From Aselliscus stoliczkanus (lineage: Eukaryota; Chordata; Mammalia; Chiroptera; Hipposideridae): a stretch of DNA of 64,000 nt. The notes under the pieces are model-generated. The model saw nothing but the letters and a program-made list of their open reading frames with translations. It had not been told where the DNA came from and searched no databases. The DNA is taken from the NCBI GenBank assembly GCA_033961575.1, contig CM066732.1, positions 77,617,187 through 77,681,186 on the forward strand, given 5' to 3'. Within the stretch, counting starts at the first letter, position 1, and each line of letters starts with the position of its first letter. Shown here piece by piece: positions 23,742 through 35,964 of this stretch. Made by a program: the position numbers and the translations under genes.

Positions 23742-23852
23742 TTTTTTTTTTTTTTTTTGAGGGCAGTGTTACTGGCCCTCATATGTGGGACCGAACTAGG
23801 GCTGCTGGCTTCCCAAGCCAGCGCTTAACCGCCGCGCCACTCGGCCGGCCCT
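23742..23852 (-). mobile_element. Short SINE, minus strand
   Basis: T17 run, GAGGGCAGTGTTACTGGCCC, antisense B box, stem around CTGGCTTCCCAAGCCAGCG, CGCCACTCGGCCGGCC. The target duplication is TAATGAC plus T-run at 23735-23741 and 23853 onward. It differs little from the family sequence, so it is comparatively young. Confidence 0.93.
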
Positions 23853-24079
23853 TAATGACTTTTTTTTTTTTTTAAGTAAAAGCGTATAAGTTTAATACAT
23901 TCTCTTCCAGAGGTAAAAATATAAGGCAGGATTTAACTCAGAATTAAAAAGAACACTAAAGGGCTTCAAGTCAGGTTGAGCCCAGAGATGTGTTTGTTTT
24001 ATTTACCACCCTCCTCACTAGCATTTATCTAACATTTTGAATTAGTTAGTTGCTCACAAGATTGTGAAAAGACACAGGA

Positions 24080-24295
24080 TTTCACTTAAATATTTGGATT
24101 TTCAGCTTCTCTTGAGTCACAGGAAGATCTGGCAACTCTGGCCCCTCATCAGCTGGAGCGGAGTAACAACCTCGTGTCACCAAAGTCCCAACCAGTCCTT
24201 ATGGTATCACACCTGGCCTGTCATATTCACTATGTATGTGCCTGGCCCCTAGATATTTGAATTTATGTGACTCCTGTAAAAGAAAGCCATGGAGA
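24080..24295 (+). repeat. Probable old interspersed repeat, family not assigned
   Basis: The run TTTTCAGCTTCTCTTGAGTC, AGATCTGGCAACTCTGGCCC, CCAGTCCTTATGGTATCACA and CCTGGCCCCTAGATATTTGA reads like a familiar mammalian interspersed repeat, probably a DNA transposon or LTR fossil. I could not place the family. Confidence 0.35.
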
Positions 24296-24299
24296 AATT

Positions 24300-25300
24300 C
24301 TGAAAAACTGGAATCTGTCTCCCAATGTAATGGGTGTGCCTCAAGAAATGTTGGGCTTCCTATCAGGGAAGGCAGCTTTGCTGAAGCACAGGTTGTTATG
24401 GATGCTACCCAGCGGATTCTTGCATGAGGCTGTAAGTTAGGCAAGATCGATGTGTATGAATTTCTTTTTTTTTAAAGAGACTTGCAGTGCTGTTTGCTTA
24501 AATTATTTTTATTCTCCTGACTCTTAAACATCCATGAACATAACACTTGTAAGTTAAATTCTTATGTTTTAGCTCTGATTTGTATAAATTCCAAAGAAAT
24601 TATAAAATGAAATTTCCAAATGATTGCTGTCAACATCACTATAAAAACTTTTAAACAACAATCAAATCATGGTTTTTATATTTTCATATTCAAATTTGAG
24701 TGTTTACGATGTATAGACACAGGCTATCTTCATATTTCATCATCTATATAGTTTTGGATCCACACTTAGGCACTGTGCTTACTTAGAACAGTAAATTCAG
24801 GGATGATTCCCACGGTTCAAGATTTCCATGAAGCCAGGTCATTCACAACCAACATTCAGAGGAAAACAAGGTGATCCTAATTGTGCCAATTCTTTCTAAT
24901 TATGAATTTTGAAGCAATAGTATAAACTATTTGAGATTCAGGTGCGCACGTGTAGATTTCTTTCAAATGAAAAGCTCTGACTCATAAATGAAGTCAATGG
25001 GTATTTCTCCTAAGTGCTTAATGAGTGGCTACTGTTGTCAGACCAAAGATGTATAAAAGAAAGTCCTTGGGAGCATACTCCCTTGTTAAAGACAAGGCCT
25101 AAACAGAAGAAATAACTAAGAATAATAAAACAGTATATAACCAAATATACTACAGACTACACATACAATAGACATTTGGAAAAGGGAAAAATTAACACCC
25201 ACTGATGTAATTGGTGGAGAATGAGTAGAATGTGGATAGTCCAAAGGGGAGGAAAAGATATTATAAGAAACAGATACAGCATGTACTAAGAAATGTACTT
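24300..25300. other. Unique AT-rich sequence
   Basis: No recognisable element or gene. The T-run at 24462-24473 is simple sequence. Confidence 0.45.
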
Positions 25301-25825
25301 CTTCTACCTTAGAAAGAAGATCGAGGCTGTATGGGTATGTGAAAAGCTTGATAATAGAGGTCCTGCATTCTACTTAAGGTCGAAACCTTAAGCATTCTGT
25401 TAGCTATCAATGAAAAGGATGATATGAAGCAATGAGTCTGACAGTATCCTGAAGACTGGCCAGGAGACTATTGCTCTGATCCAGGTTGGGTGTGAAGAGG
25501 AGGAACCCGTAGGAAAATATGATTTGTTTTAAAAGACGAATACATTGCAGTTGGCCGTGGATTGGTGTAGCAGCATGATGACAAATGAAAGCAAAATACC
25601 ATTCAAAATCTGCAGGACTTTGAGCACACTGGTGTGCTGACAGAAATAGTTGAATATTAAGCTCAGATTGGAGCCTGTTGCATTTCTTTTGATATTACAG
25701 GCTTCAAAGGTGGAATTAGCCATATAGGGAGATAGGCTAGTTTTCCTCAGAGACAGAAGCAAAGGCCAGGTAAGGGCACAAATTTGGAGGTAGAAATAAA
25801 AGAAGTTGAAGAGGCTCATGTTGCA

Positions 25826-25873
<48 letters not shown>

Positions 25874-26680
25874 GAAGTAGGAAGCAAGAGCATCTACTGA
25901 GAATGAGTACATAAGGTTGGGGATAGAAGCATGGGGAATGTGGGAAGGCATGTAAAGAATGCGCTAGTCTAGGGAATCAAAAAATACATAAATAAGATTG
26001 CTATTTAAGGAGAGATGAAATAGTATGAATTTGTAGCTGAATCTGGTATCATGACTGAGAATTTTCTCCAGCAATCTTTGGTAAGGACTAAGGATACAGA
26101 ATCAAGAAAGCAGACAGTAGGTAAAAGAGGCACAGGATTTAAGGTGGTATCTCATGTTATTGATGTAATTGTTCATTTCAAGATCCAGCCTAGGTAAGGA
26201 GCAAATAAAATCAGAATTGCTTACATATGGGTTGGGAAGTAAAGAAGCATTAGAGGCCATGGTGAGAACAAAGAGGAGAGCAGAGGGGATGAAGAAGAGG
26301 ATAGGTTGTGTATTGGGGGGAAAAACCCTGTGTTCAAGATGTATAACTGTGGAAAGCCTATGTAATGGTATAGCCACAGGTGTGGCTGTGCCACAGGTAA
26401 GTGCGGTTGAGTGATAGCTGAAGATGAGGGGTTGTTAGTCCAGGGAGTTAAAGGGTCATCACCATGCATACTGAAGCCATGGAAAATAATGACAGACACA
26501 GGTCACAGAGGAAGACAGAGGTTTTAGTGCTACCATCATTGAGAAGGTTGGAACAGTGTCCTGGTGGCTGGAAGCTGACGTGAGGGAGACAGGGGTTAAG
26601 GGAAGTGTCATAGATTCCAGAAGAGGACTATTGACAAAGTAAAGTTGGGAGAATAATGGATGAGATGAAGCAATGATTAA
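25300..26680 (-). mobile_element. Probable L2-like LINE sequence, antisense
   Basis: Purine-rich text with blocks such as GGCCAGGAGACTATTGCTCT, CAAATTTGGAGGTAGAAATA, GGAAGCAAGAGCATCTACTG and GTCCTGGTGGCTGGAAGC matches the antisense L2 body in style and order. It is strongly decayed and boundaries are uncertain. A (TC)21 microsatellite (25829-25870) interrupts it. Confidence 0.45.
25829..25870. repeat. (TC)21 microsatellite
   Basis: Pure TC dinucleotide run of 42 bp. On the minus strand it creates a spurious Arg-Glu repeat in an otherwise meaningless 140-codon open frame. Likely length-polymorphic. Confidence 0.97.
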
Positions 26681-26995
26681 GGAGCTGGCTTAATGTATGA
26701 CACTAGATGAGCCTCCCTTTGTGTCCCCTGGGCCACTGCTTACTTCAGGAATTGCTGCAGCGGCCAGCTTCACACAGGTGTAATAACCTGACAGCACCTC
26801 AGCTGAACTATACCTCTCAGCTCTTACCTTCTGCCCAAGGGCCTTTCCAATAACAAAATGTGGCACTCACTTATGTGCCATCTAAAAATGGAGGCAGTTA
26901 GCACTGATTGGAACAAAACTTGACCAACACTTAGCTGGTGGATATATTCCCCGCTCTTCCAACCCTTGGGCAAACAATTCTCTGGTGCTTTTTCT

Positions 26996-27121
26996 TTCTT
27001 TCCTTTTTCTTTTCTTTTTTTTTTTTGAGGGCGGTGTCACTGGCCCTCATACGTGGGACTCGAACCGGGGCCGCTGGCTTCCCAAGCCAGCATTTAACCA
27101 CTGCGCCACTCAGCCGGCTCA
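26996..27121 (-). mobile_element. Short SINE, minus strand
   Basis: T-rich tail, GAGGGCGGTGTCACTGGCCC, GACTCGAACCGGGGCC (antisense B box with an extra base), stem CTGGCTTCCCAAGCCAGC, GCCACTCAGCCGGC. Exact target duplication GGTGCTTTTTCT at 26984-26995 and 27122-27133. Confidence 0.94.
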
Positions 27122-27133
27122 GGTGCTTTTTCT

Positions 27134-27940
27134 ATAGGCCTCCTCAGAACATCTCAGACGGATTGATCTCCAATTGTCCATAGCAGTGATCGATTTGATA
27201 ACACACCTTTGTATTGGTTTCCCTGCTTCCTGGGTTCACGCTTTCCATCCCCCCCACCCTGTACCCTGGTATTGCTTGTTAATATATACTAACTGAAAAC
27301 AAGCCCTTGTTGCAGACCTGCTTTCTTGAAGATATCTAAGAAGACCCTTGTTGGTAAGTGGAAACCATTAAGTGAGCAATAAGGAAAGTTTCATGGTCAC
27401 GTAAAAAGTCAAGTGTCAGACAGGCTGAGGAGGAACAAACCCTGAAAGATATCCGAGGAGTTTATTACGGAACAAGCTTTCAAAAGAATCTTCTTGGAGT
27501 GGGTGATTGGTCAGAGCTAGAGCAGGGTTGATTGATCAAAGCATGGGAGAGAAAGTGAGGGAGGAGAAATATGAACTATATATGTTAAATAACATCCTCT
27601 ACACTAGAAAATAAATACACTAATAACCAGGAAGGGCATGCTTTAGGCAGTTGTATTTATGGCTGTAGCTTTGCATTGCTTTCATCTTCATTTGTTTCAC
27701 CCTGAACAGATCATCAGACAGTCTAGCCTTGCTGTATATCTCTATTCCTTGCCAACATGCTGATGTCATCCTATATCCAGGCCTTAAAGTCACTTCAATT
27801 TACATTCATGTCTTTTGTCTTTTTCTTGGTGTCTAATTTACTATAGTTTTACTGAACTTACTTTTCCCTAAGTAGGATACATGGTCAATTCATCTAAGAG
27901 AAAATGTCAAGGAAAAAGCTATACGTATACATAATAATAC
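27134..27940. other. Unique sequence
   Basis: No gene or repeat recognised. C-run near 27250-27255. Confidence 0.45.
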
Positions 27941-28555
27941 TGTTATACCCAGCAACCAAGTACAAACTGAGGCAGTGTCTTTAATAGTTTGGAGTTTTTA
28001 TTAGCTGGCGGCTGTAAGCAGGCTCAAGCCCTGAATAAACCCACAGCCCCAAACAAAAGAAAAGAGAGGTTTATATAGACAGAAATTGCAAGCAAAGTAA
28101 ATTACAGTTTACAGGTGGTTTCCATAAATCTTAGACAGTTTTGACAGCACAAATTATATCAAGTAAGTTGCAAAAAGCCATACAATAGACAGCAGTTAAT
28201 TATATTGACACTACTAAATGTAGTAAGCAAGTGTGATAGCACTAAAATGTAGCAAGCAAATAAATTTACAGGAGCCATAAATAAGCAACAATTAATTGGG
28301 GGAAAACAGTCCAGCCTTGTGTTCCCATCCAGATAAGAGGCACAGCTGGCCTATGTCACATTTAGATAAGAGGTAATTAGAACTTGTGGAGGTGGTGTGG
28401 TGGTTAAGCGCTGGAAGCCAGCGGCCCCTGGTTCGGGTCCCACATATGAGGGCCAGTGACACTGCCCTAAAAACAAAACAAAACAAAGAAACTTGTGGAA
28501 TGTAGCAAGCAGTTAAAGAAGTCTATTCTTGGTCAGTCTAAAGGAAACTCTAACA
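27941..28555 (-). mobile_element. Solo endogenous retrovirus LTR, minus strand, with SINE insertion
   Basis: Read on the minus strand the segment starts TGTTAGAGTTTCC and ends GGTATAACA, giving inverted TGTTA/TAACA termini. It has a TATA box (CTATATAAACC, around 28071-28079) and an AATAAA signal about 70 bases downstream (27998-28003), fitting U3-R-U5 order. Possible 4-bp target duplication ATAC/ATTC (one mismatch) would suit an ERV1-type provirus. No internal region flanks it, so it is a solo LTR, about 500 bp after removing the SINE at 28391-28489. The class is an inference. Confidence 0.72.
28391..28489 (+). mobile_element. Short SINE inserted in the solo LTR
   Basis: Slightly 5'-truncated head GGTGGTGTGGTGGTTAAGCG, B box GGTTCGGGTCCC, GGGCCAGTGACACTGCCCTA, then an AAAAC tail. 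Exact 10-bp target duplication AACTTGTGGA at 28381-28390 and 28490-28499, which is LTR sequence. About five bases of the anticodon loop are missing. Confidence 0.93.
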
Positions 28556-30557
28556 ATTCTTTAATATAGAGAGGCCGGGGGTGGGGTCTAATAGATGAAG
28601 GTCCTGTTACTTCAATACCATGTAGTGTCCATTGGGAAAAGTTTTTAAAATACACAGGAATCTATAATTGTATAATTAAGTACATGATTCTGACAGATTG
28701 CTAGATTGCAGGGAAAAAAAATTTGCAATATTACCACCAAACTTTGCCGTATTTCTTGAACTTTTGAAATTTGAACCAATAAATCATAAAATATTTTGAG
28801 TCTATTCTGAGCTGAACTTTGCTGTTTTTAGACATTAAGTTTCAAATTTTATACATTTAGAATTTTTTTAGCTATAAGAGGCATTGGTCATGAGTTTTAA
28901 CAAGCAGAGAAAAGACATCTGTTGTTACTTCCTGAACCTGCTGAGTCATAAGCCATTAAAACTCACCAGGCCTGTATCAGACAGCCTGGGAGAGGGGCAG
29001 ACATGTTTGACATTCAACTGAACCTTGGATTGTTATTGCTTAGAAAGAATTCACAAAGGAGACACATTTGTTTTGGAATCATAGGAAACTGAGATCAAAA
29101 GAGACCTTTCAAGTCATGAGTTCCCCATTTCCTGCCTGTTTTCATGCTACTGTTTTGTTTTGTTTTCTCTTTCGTGTACTGCTCACCCTAGCCTTAAGAT
29201 TTGTTCACAGACAACTGCTGATGAAATTATTTCATAGTTAATATTACTGATAACACTGCTTTACATTTGTAGGTCTCTTGCCCATATCAGTTCTAGGCCT
29301 GGTTTTTCTTAATGCAGAGCAGTTTCCAATAGCCAATTCCATCACCCTTCTCCTCTTACCTGCCCACATGTGTACATATCAGAATCATCTCATTCTCATA
29401 GACAGGGCTTAATTCTTATACACAGCTTTTAGAATTCATATTTTTTACCCAGGCTCTTTCAATTATTTTTGCTATTTGTTTTTTAATTCCTCCTACTTTA
29501 CCTGTCACCTGTGAAGGATGAGTTAGTTTTAGCAGACATTTTTTGTTTCTTAAATATAATTCATTGCCCATCATCACAGTTAGTGATAGAAGTTTAAGTT
29601 ATAGATTTCAAAGTGCAATTAAAAAAAACAAAACATAATCCTAACCATCCAACAGACTCCAAACCACCGAGACGGTCTTATTAGGTACCTTCCCTTCATG
29701 AATAGCTACACTGTCCAAAAGCTACTTGGTCATAACAATGCTAATGATCGAGATTAAAAATGTATTTATTAAGCATATATTGGCAGGTGCTTCCTAAGCC
29801 CCATATAAAACAAGATAGTTTCAGTGCTCTGTCACTAGGAACTGGAAATATAAGATTATCCATTTGTACTGTTAGTCAGAGGAAAATATCGTGTTTTACT
29901 AGTATCTATTTATGTGAAATGTGTAATGTCATGGACTTGGGCTGCTTTCCATTACTAACAGATTATTTTTTTTGATGGGGAGAAGGGAATCACTCTTACC
30001 CCATGGTCAATTCATAGTGTTCAATTGGAGCTGATCCATGCCCCCATCGCCCAACAAACACAAACATGTGCTTATACACACTCACACATACACTCACTCA
30101 CTCACTCACTTTGGAGGGAGAAGGGAGCCCTGAATGTTTTTGGAGAGGAAATATGATGAAACTCAGTGCAATGAAACTCAATCATGGGATTTTTGTAAAC
30201 CCAATGAAGTTGCTGAGAAGATGGCATAAAAGCATAGCATTGTTGATGGACATCTTGCCAATTCTTACAAAGAGTTTTCCTGAAGGAAACAACACAGAGG
30301 AAAAGAAATCCAAAGGATGGAGAGAGAAATCAAGTCCTCATGACATCATTTGAAAGCCAGAAGATGGCCAGATCTTTACTAAAGCTAGCTCTACTCCCAT
30401 ACTTTCCAGTTATATGAGTCAACATGTATCTGTCTTGTGTAAGCCCACTCGATTTGGGTTCCTGGCACTTACAATTGAGAGTCCTTACTAATGTATGTAG
30501 TTCGCCAAATAACCAGTTTGACCAGTTTTTTTTGTATCAGATCTTTTGCATTTCAGA
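28556..30557. other. Unique sequence
   Basis: No gene or repeat family recognised apart from an (ACTC)n run at 30086-30110. The 95-codon open frame at 30066-30353 starts inside that simple repeat and has no recognisable domain. Confidence 0.45.
30086..30110. repeat. (CACT)n short tandem repeat
   Basis: ACACTCACACATACACTCAC grades into about five clean CACT units. Confidence 0.85.
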
Positions 30558-30695
30558 GCACTTGTCAAAGTGAGATCTATGTACCACTCATTCAGAATCA
30601 CCTGGAATGCTCACAAAATGCAGATTCTAAGACTATACTCCAAACTTCTTAATTAGAACTACGAGTATAAAGGTGAGGCTTGGGAACCTCATGTT
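30558..30695 (+). mobile_element. MER5-like fragment
   Basis: It contains AGAATCACCTGGAATGCTCA, CAAAATGCAGATTCTAAGAC and GGTGAGGCTTGGGAACCTCA, matching the interior of MER5A-type elements ('agaatcacctgg', 'atgcagattc'). The ends are degraded. Confidence 0.55.
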
Positions 30696-31284
30696 TGTCA
30701 AGCTATTTCTGGTGATTTTACACACATTAAATTTTGAAAGATATTACCAAAGTCATAACTTTAGATTGTATCAATTTGGATCAACCAGTTTTTATCAAAT
30801 TAACTGGCGAGTTCCATCAAAGAGCAATTCTTTCCAAATAATTGATCATCAGATTTTAAAATGCCAGTATTGATATAGATAGAAAGAAACTCCTTAGGGC
30901 ACATGTGAAGGAACTGTCATGGGACTTACATTTTTAAATAACTCCAGGAACGTAGGAGGGGAAAATTAAGTAACTGTACCTTAAAGAGGTGCAGGAATCA
31001 AAACAGACCACATGGAGATATATGACTATTTAGTATCTTTGTTCTTCCAGATGTTGAATTAACTTTCCACTTCTCTAATATGGCATTAATTTCCCACACT
31101 TGAATAATTTCTCATTTCCCAGAGAGCATTGGTACAATGAGATGTTATACATTTGTGATGACCCTAATGATTTCTCTGCATTTTTGGACCTTTTCTGTTA
31201 CATTTAAATGCACATGTGTTTAATTAGTTGTGTTTTTAGGGCAGACACTTCAAAACTCAAGGAATTCACATCCAAATCAGTATC

Positions 31285-31705
31285 AGAGAGATGGAAGATA
31301 TGGTGCAAAATCAATATGAATCTGTCAGCTGGTCAATAAACATATTGGGGCATATACGTAGCAAAAAATGGAAAGAAATATTAACACATTCAACTCTATT
31401 GATGAACCTTAGGCTGAGTGAAATAATTCAAACACAATAATGTGCATACTGTATGATTCTGATATGAAATTCTAGAAAAGGCAAAGCTACAACGAGAGAA
31501 TGTAGATCAGTAGTTGCCAAGGTCTGGTGATGAGAAGGCTTCTGCTACAAGGAGATACAAGAGACCTTCTTAAGGTGATGGTATTGTTCTGTATCTTGCT
31601 TGTGGTGGAGGTTACATGACTGTATATAATTACCAAATTTTATCGAGCTGTACACCTCAAATAAGTGAATTGTATTGTATGTAAATTATACCTCAATAAA
31701 ACTCA
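31285..31705 (+). mobile_element. L1 3' end fragment, plus strand
   Basis: GGCTGAGTGAAATAATTCAA, GTATGATTCTGATATGAAAT, AGTAGTTGCCAAGGTCTGG, CGAGCTGTACACCTCAAATA and TTATACCTCAATAAAACTC are the L1 ORF2-end to 3'UTR succession of an old L1M-type element, ending in the poly(A) region at about 31700. Confidence 0.82.
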
Positions 31706-31719
31706 TGCTAAAAAGTGAG

Positions 31720-32110
31720 CTTTACATGGAGTGGGAACAGATTTTATCAGAGCAGGGGAAGTAGATCGCAAAGAACAGTTCTATGGAGGCATGGGCTGAA
31801 GTCGGGAGAAACTGTCCATGATCTGGAGATGCAGGCAGATCCAAGGAAGGACCTTGGAGGTTTAACGGGGAGGAGAGGAAAACTCTTATTCTAGAGTGGC
31901 AGCTTCTTCCTGGGCCCTGGGTTATGTTGCTAGTTGGTTTCAGCGCCACAAGTTATCAGAAATGGAGGAGACTCAAAGCTCTACCTAAGCCAGACTATGA
32001 AAGGAATGAGGCCTTTTGAATGAGCTCACTGATAGGAACATAGCAACATAGGAGGTATGGACCAGGAAAGGGCTTCAGTAGATAATAGGAACACTCAGAG
32101 AGGCTTCCAG
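31720..32110. other. Unassigned sequence, possibly an old repeat
   Basis: Purine-rich DNA similar in composition to antisense L2, but I see no diagnostic block. Small antisense open frame only. Confidence 0.3.
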
Positions 32111-32150
32111 TGTGGACATCTGTGGTGTGCAGCTAAGTGATGTACTTACT

Positions 32151-32740
32151 TGACGCGTCCTGCAGGACAAAGAGCAGTGAAACTCGGGAAGGGTGGCAAA
32201 AGGTTAATAAAAGACAGGAGCCAAGATTATAGTGCAAGCAGGGTAAAGGGACCTCAATCTCAAGGACTGAGGCCCCGAATCAGGCCGAGGCAAAGCTTTC
32301 ACTAAAAAACATCAAAGGAAGAGATATTTACTTTCTCCAAGATTTGTGATTTACGTGCCTGCTGGCGATCTCCCAGAAACTCCCCATAGCATTCCAGCAC
32401 ATATTGTGCCTTCACACACACAATTTACTCCAGAGGATGGCGCTAAGGTAATAAAACCATCCAAGAAGGGAGATAGTCTGATATCATTCCACCAGGACCC
32501 AGCGTCCAGGGACATTCCCTTAAGGAGGCTTTATTGATATCATTCCACCGGGTCTGGGTTTTCTGAGACACTTCCTTATGGTGTTAATTTTTAACAAGGG
32601 GCACGTCTGGGGGGGTGGGGCAAATGGGTTGGCAGCTGTAAGGCAAAACTTAATGGGAAGAAAAAGGACACCTCTGTATCTAGAGAACATTTGTCTAGAA
32701 ACCAGTGACCTTCTGTTGTAGGCTAGTCCCCTCAAAATTA
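32151..32740 (-). mobile_element. Possible LTR-like remnant, minus strand
   Basis: Read on the minus strand, the region has an AATAAAGCC block, a 56-bp-spaced direct duplication (GATATCATTCCACC at 32480 and 32536) like duplicated U3 segments, a late TTTTATTAACC and a T-rich end reaching GCAGGACGCGTCA. Termini TGAGG...GTCA would fit TG/CA. No target duplication or primer-binding site is visible, so this is tentative. It could be another kind of repeat. Confidence 0.33.
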
Positions 32741-32759
32741 TTTCAAAGATGCCACCAGG

Positions 32760-33490
32760 TTATTACCCTAGAAACAAGTTCTAAACCACTTACAAGTGAA
32801 AAGCTAAATACCCATGGAGTTAAAAAATTATCCTTGGGGGATAAGCTTTGTAAAAGATAGATAGAGAAAGTTGCCTCTGAAAAATTGAGAGCATTTAGCA
32901 AGCAAGCTTTTAATATAACAGCTTTACCCCAGACCTTCCCAATGAGAATGAAAGGATTTTTTGTTTTGTTTTCTTTGAGAGTGTTATCACATAAATATCC
33001 TGCTTGCATGCTGAGAGAATAGTTGAATTCTGTCCATTTCATGAACCCCTTAAAAATAATAGGGTGCCCCCATCAGGAGTATTTTATGAGCCAAAGGATG
33101 GGCTTGGGCTGCCAGCTAGGATAACTTTTTATTTAAACCTTCAATTTCTCTTTTACTCTTTTGCTGTCATAAAGCAAATGAAATCTGGCTTTTAAAAAAA
33201 GTGGTAACTCATGTAAAGAAACAATTAGAAGGATTATTAAAAATCCATAAATTATATTAAATTTATAAAAAGCTCTTAGTGCCAATAAATAAGTCATGTC
33301 CTTATCTAGACACATTCAAACTGGGCATCCATAAAAAAGCACACGGAAATGAAAAGTTCAAATGGAAGAAGAATCGCTAGATGAATTACTTCACCCTAAA
33401 TGTTGCAATTGGCTTCTTTTACAGGAACAATTTTTTTCCAGAGGTGATAAACGCAGAACCTCATCAATCTAGCTCTTTACCCTTGGCGGA
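32760..33490. other. Unique AT-rich sequence
   Basis: No repeat or gene recognised. Confidence 0.45.
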
Positions 33491-33493
33491 TAC

Positions 33494-33996
33494 TTGTCTT
33501 TCTATATGCATATATATATATTTTTTTCCTTTTTGGCTCCAAACACTAAACAGAGTATCTTTGTGATCCAGGATTTGTTTGAAGAGATTTCATCTGGAAA
33601 GAAGTCAAGCAGGGCACTAGCAGGGGAGCTTTTACAGATTATGACCTATAATCTGGTTAATACTGTGAAACACAAAGATCTGAATGTTAGGATAAGACGA
33701 CTTCATATGTGGCCATGTGCCCTACCTACCCCAGCCCCTGGGAAGTCATCTCAGAGACTGCGAAGGACCTGGCTCGCATATGCTGGCAAGCTAAAAGGGA
33801 AGGTAACATAGATGTAATGGTATATGTTCCAAATCTGGCAGAGGGTAATCACCTAATAATAGGATTCACTTCTTCTGCCATTATTGCCATAGGAATCAAT
33901 TTCTTTTTAAGTTTGGGATATCACATATCCATGGTCGTAGATAAAGAGAGAGTGTTGGTGTTGAATGTGAGGCTTTATTTTCACCCATATATTTGA
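33494..33996 (+). other. Overlapping open frames of unknown meaning; not called as a gene
   Basis: A 105-codon frame (33494-33811) overlaps a 95-codon frame (33709-33996). The first includes the plausible-looking peptide DLFEEISSGKKSSRALAG but begins in AT-rich low-complexity sequence. No known family, splice context, Kozak-like start or poly(A) signal supports it. A decayed processed pseudogene is possible. Chance is more likely. Confidence 0.2.
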
Positions 33997-34696
33997 GCTA
34001 ATCCTAAAAGTTTTCGTTTTTTTACCAAAAGGTTACATAAAACCAATGTTTAACTATACATATCCATTTGGAGACCAGTAAATTTTAATTTGTCCTCTCT
34101 TAGAAACCATCTGCTGAAAGTAAATCTTCATAGCATCTAAGTTAAATTGTAAATATGTTTTCCCTTCTTTTAACACAAAGACATTTCCAGGAAATACTAA
34201 ATGATGTGCTTTTTCTATCCAAAATGAAAGATTAAAGTTTATTTCCCAACTCAAGTTTTCATACATTTTAGATTGTATGGCCTATAGATTTTTTAATGGC
34301 CATTTTCAAATCCTAAGACATTATTTTGTTTTGAAAATAATGATAGTTTGGTCTATTAACTTTGGTTTCGCACAGATCAATCTTCCCACACATTCACTTG
34401 CACATCCATGCCCTGTGTGCATGGGGATAAGGCATCCCAACAGTAAGTCCCTAAGTAATAAGTGTGTGGCTCAAGAACAATCGATATGCAGGAAAATTAT
34501 TGGAGGAAGTAAACCCGAAACCCATAGTTCCTCTGAGCACCATCCCTTTGTTCCCCAGTCACATCTGGGCAGTAACTGAAAAAAATAATTTGCATAACAA
34601 ACTGTAAGTGAGAAGTTACTGGACCTTGGAAACATCTGCCCAGCTGCTCTTTGAAGGAGTCATTGTCCTCTGAATCTGGTCCCTCTAATGCTTATG

Positions 34697-34710
34697 CCAC
34701 CAGAGGGCAG
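34697..34710 (+). promoter_or_regulatory. CTCF-like motif in unique sequence
   Basis: CCACCAGAGGGCAG agrees with the vertebrate CTCF core consensus (CCASYAGRKGGCRS) at every position. It is in non-repeat sequence. Motif match alone does not show occupancy. Confidence 0.5.
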
Positions 34711-35689
34711 AGAGATGTGTGAGTAATTGGAGTGCTTATTGCAACTCAAATAACATTCAAGTTGCTGATTCACTATGAGTGAACTTTCTGCAGACTAGTC
34801 TGGGAACCAAATTTCATTTCTAAAACATTGCCAGAGGAAAAGGAAACTTCAAATTTTAGACAATTGACTTATACACCAATCTTAGAAGTAATCTATTCAT
34901 CAATTGAGAGCTTCTAGGATTATTCTCCCAAAGTCAATTATTCGCCATGTTGGTTGAGAAACTGAAGTTAGGCTAAATAATTTCCCCAAACAGTTCAGAG
35001 ACCAAAATGACTAGAAATTCCAAGACACATCCACTCTACAGATTTTTCATCTCATTCACCTTGCACGTTGTTATCTTGTTCATACATAAACTCATTTGTC
35101 AAAAAATGAGCGAAAAATTTTCCCAAGTGAATTTTTAAATGTAAACATTTAAAAAAAATCATTTTGGGTAGGCAAGACTGTAGACTTTAACTCTCAATTC
35201 TGCAATGACTCAGTGGAAATGATCAGTTCTAATACCACCTTTACCAATTCACAGTGTTCATATAAACCTCATTTAAAAACTTATTTTGCACATTTTATAT
35301 GTGTAGAGAAGAAAAAGAAAATGAAAAAAAGGATGTTTTCAACCTGAAAATGTATGGCTGACAGGCATTTAGGAAGTTTTTCTACCCTATTTTCTCTACG
35401 TATTAGCCCTGCTTCTCAGTGCATTTGTACAATGAGATTTTCAAAAACAAATTTATTTTAATAGAGAAACACACAATAAAATTTAAGATACAGTTAATAC
35501 CATTCTGGTCTAGAGCGAAGTGTTAATGCAAAAAGAGCATACATTACAGAACATGTAACCTTTCCCAGGATGAACTTCCCACATAAATCCTTTCCTTTCT
35601 GTGGAGGCTGTGAAACAAATATATCTAGGCTGTCAAAATTGAAAAGCTTTTGATTCCAAGTAATAAGGGGCCTGGGGCAAGTGACATAA

Positions 35690-35770
35690 TTTTTATACCA
35701 TTGTCCTCATTTGTAAAATGACAATACTGTCCTATTCTACAACACTTTGAAAAACCTGAAAAATATTTTT
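35690..35770 (+). mobile_element. MIR fragment
   Basis: GGGGCAAGTGACATAATTTT and GTCCTCATTTGTAAAATGAC match the MIR core ('gggcaagtcactt', 'tcatctgtaaaatgg'). Confidence 0.65.
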
Positions 35771-35964
35771 AAAAGTTTCAATTTTGTAGAGGTACCCTCT
35801 GAAATATCGGTCTGTAAATTAAAAAACCACTGGACCATTTGGCTGTGACTTTTAAATGCCTGAGCAGGTGAATTCTAGGTCTTTTGCATAACCAAAACCC
35901 TTTTTCCCCCTTTTCTTTTAATCAACACGCTTTCTAAGTTTGAACATGTACAGTGTGATACACG

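Noticed and set aside
25529..25951. 140-codon antisense frame with Arg-Glu repeats
   Set aside because: The repeat is the translation of a (TC)21 microsatellite. The rest has no recognisable domain.
33494..33996. Possible pseudogene from two overlapping frames
   Set aside because: No family resemblance, splice signal or poly(A) trace. Retained only as a low-confidence note.
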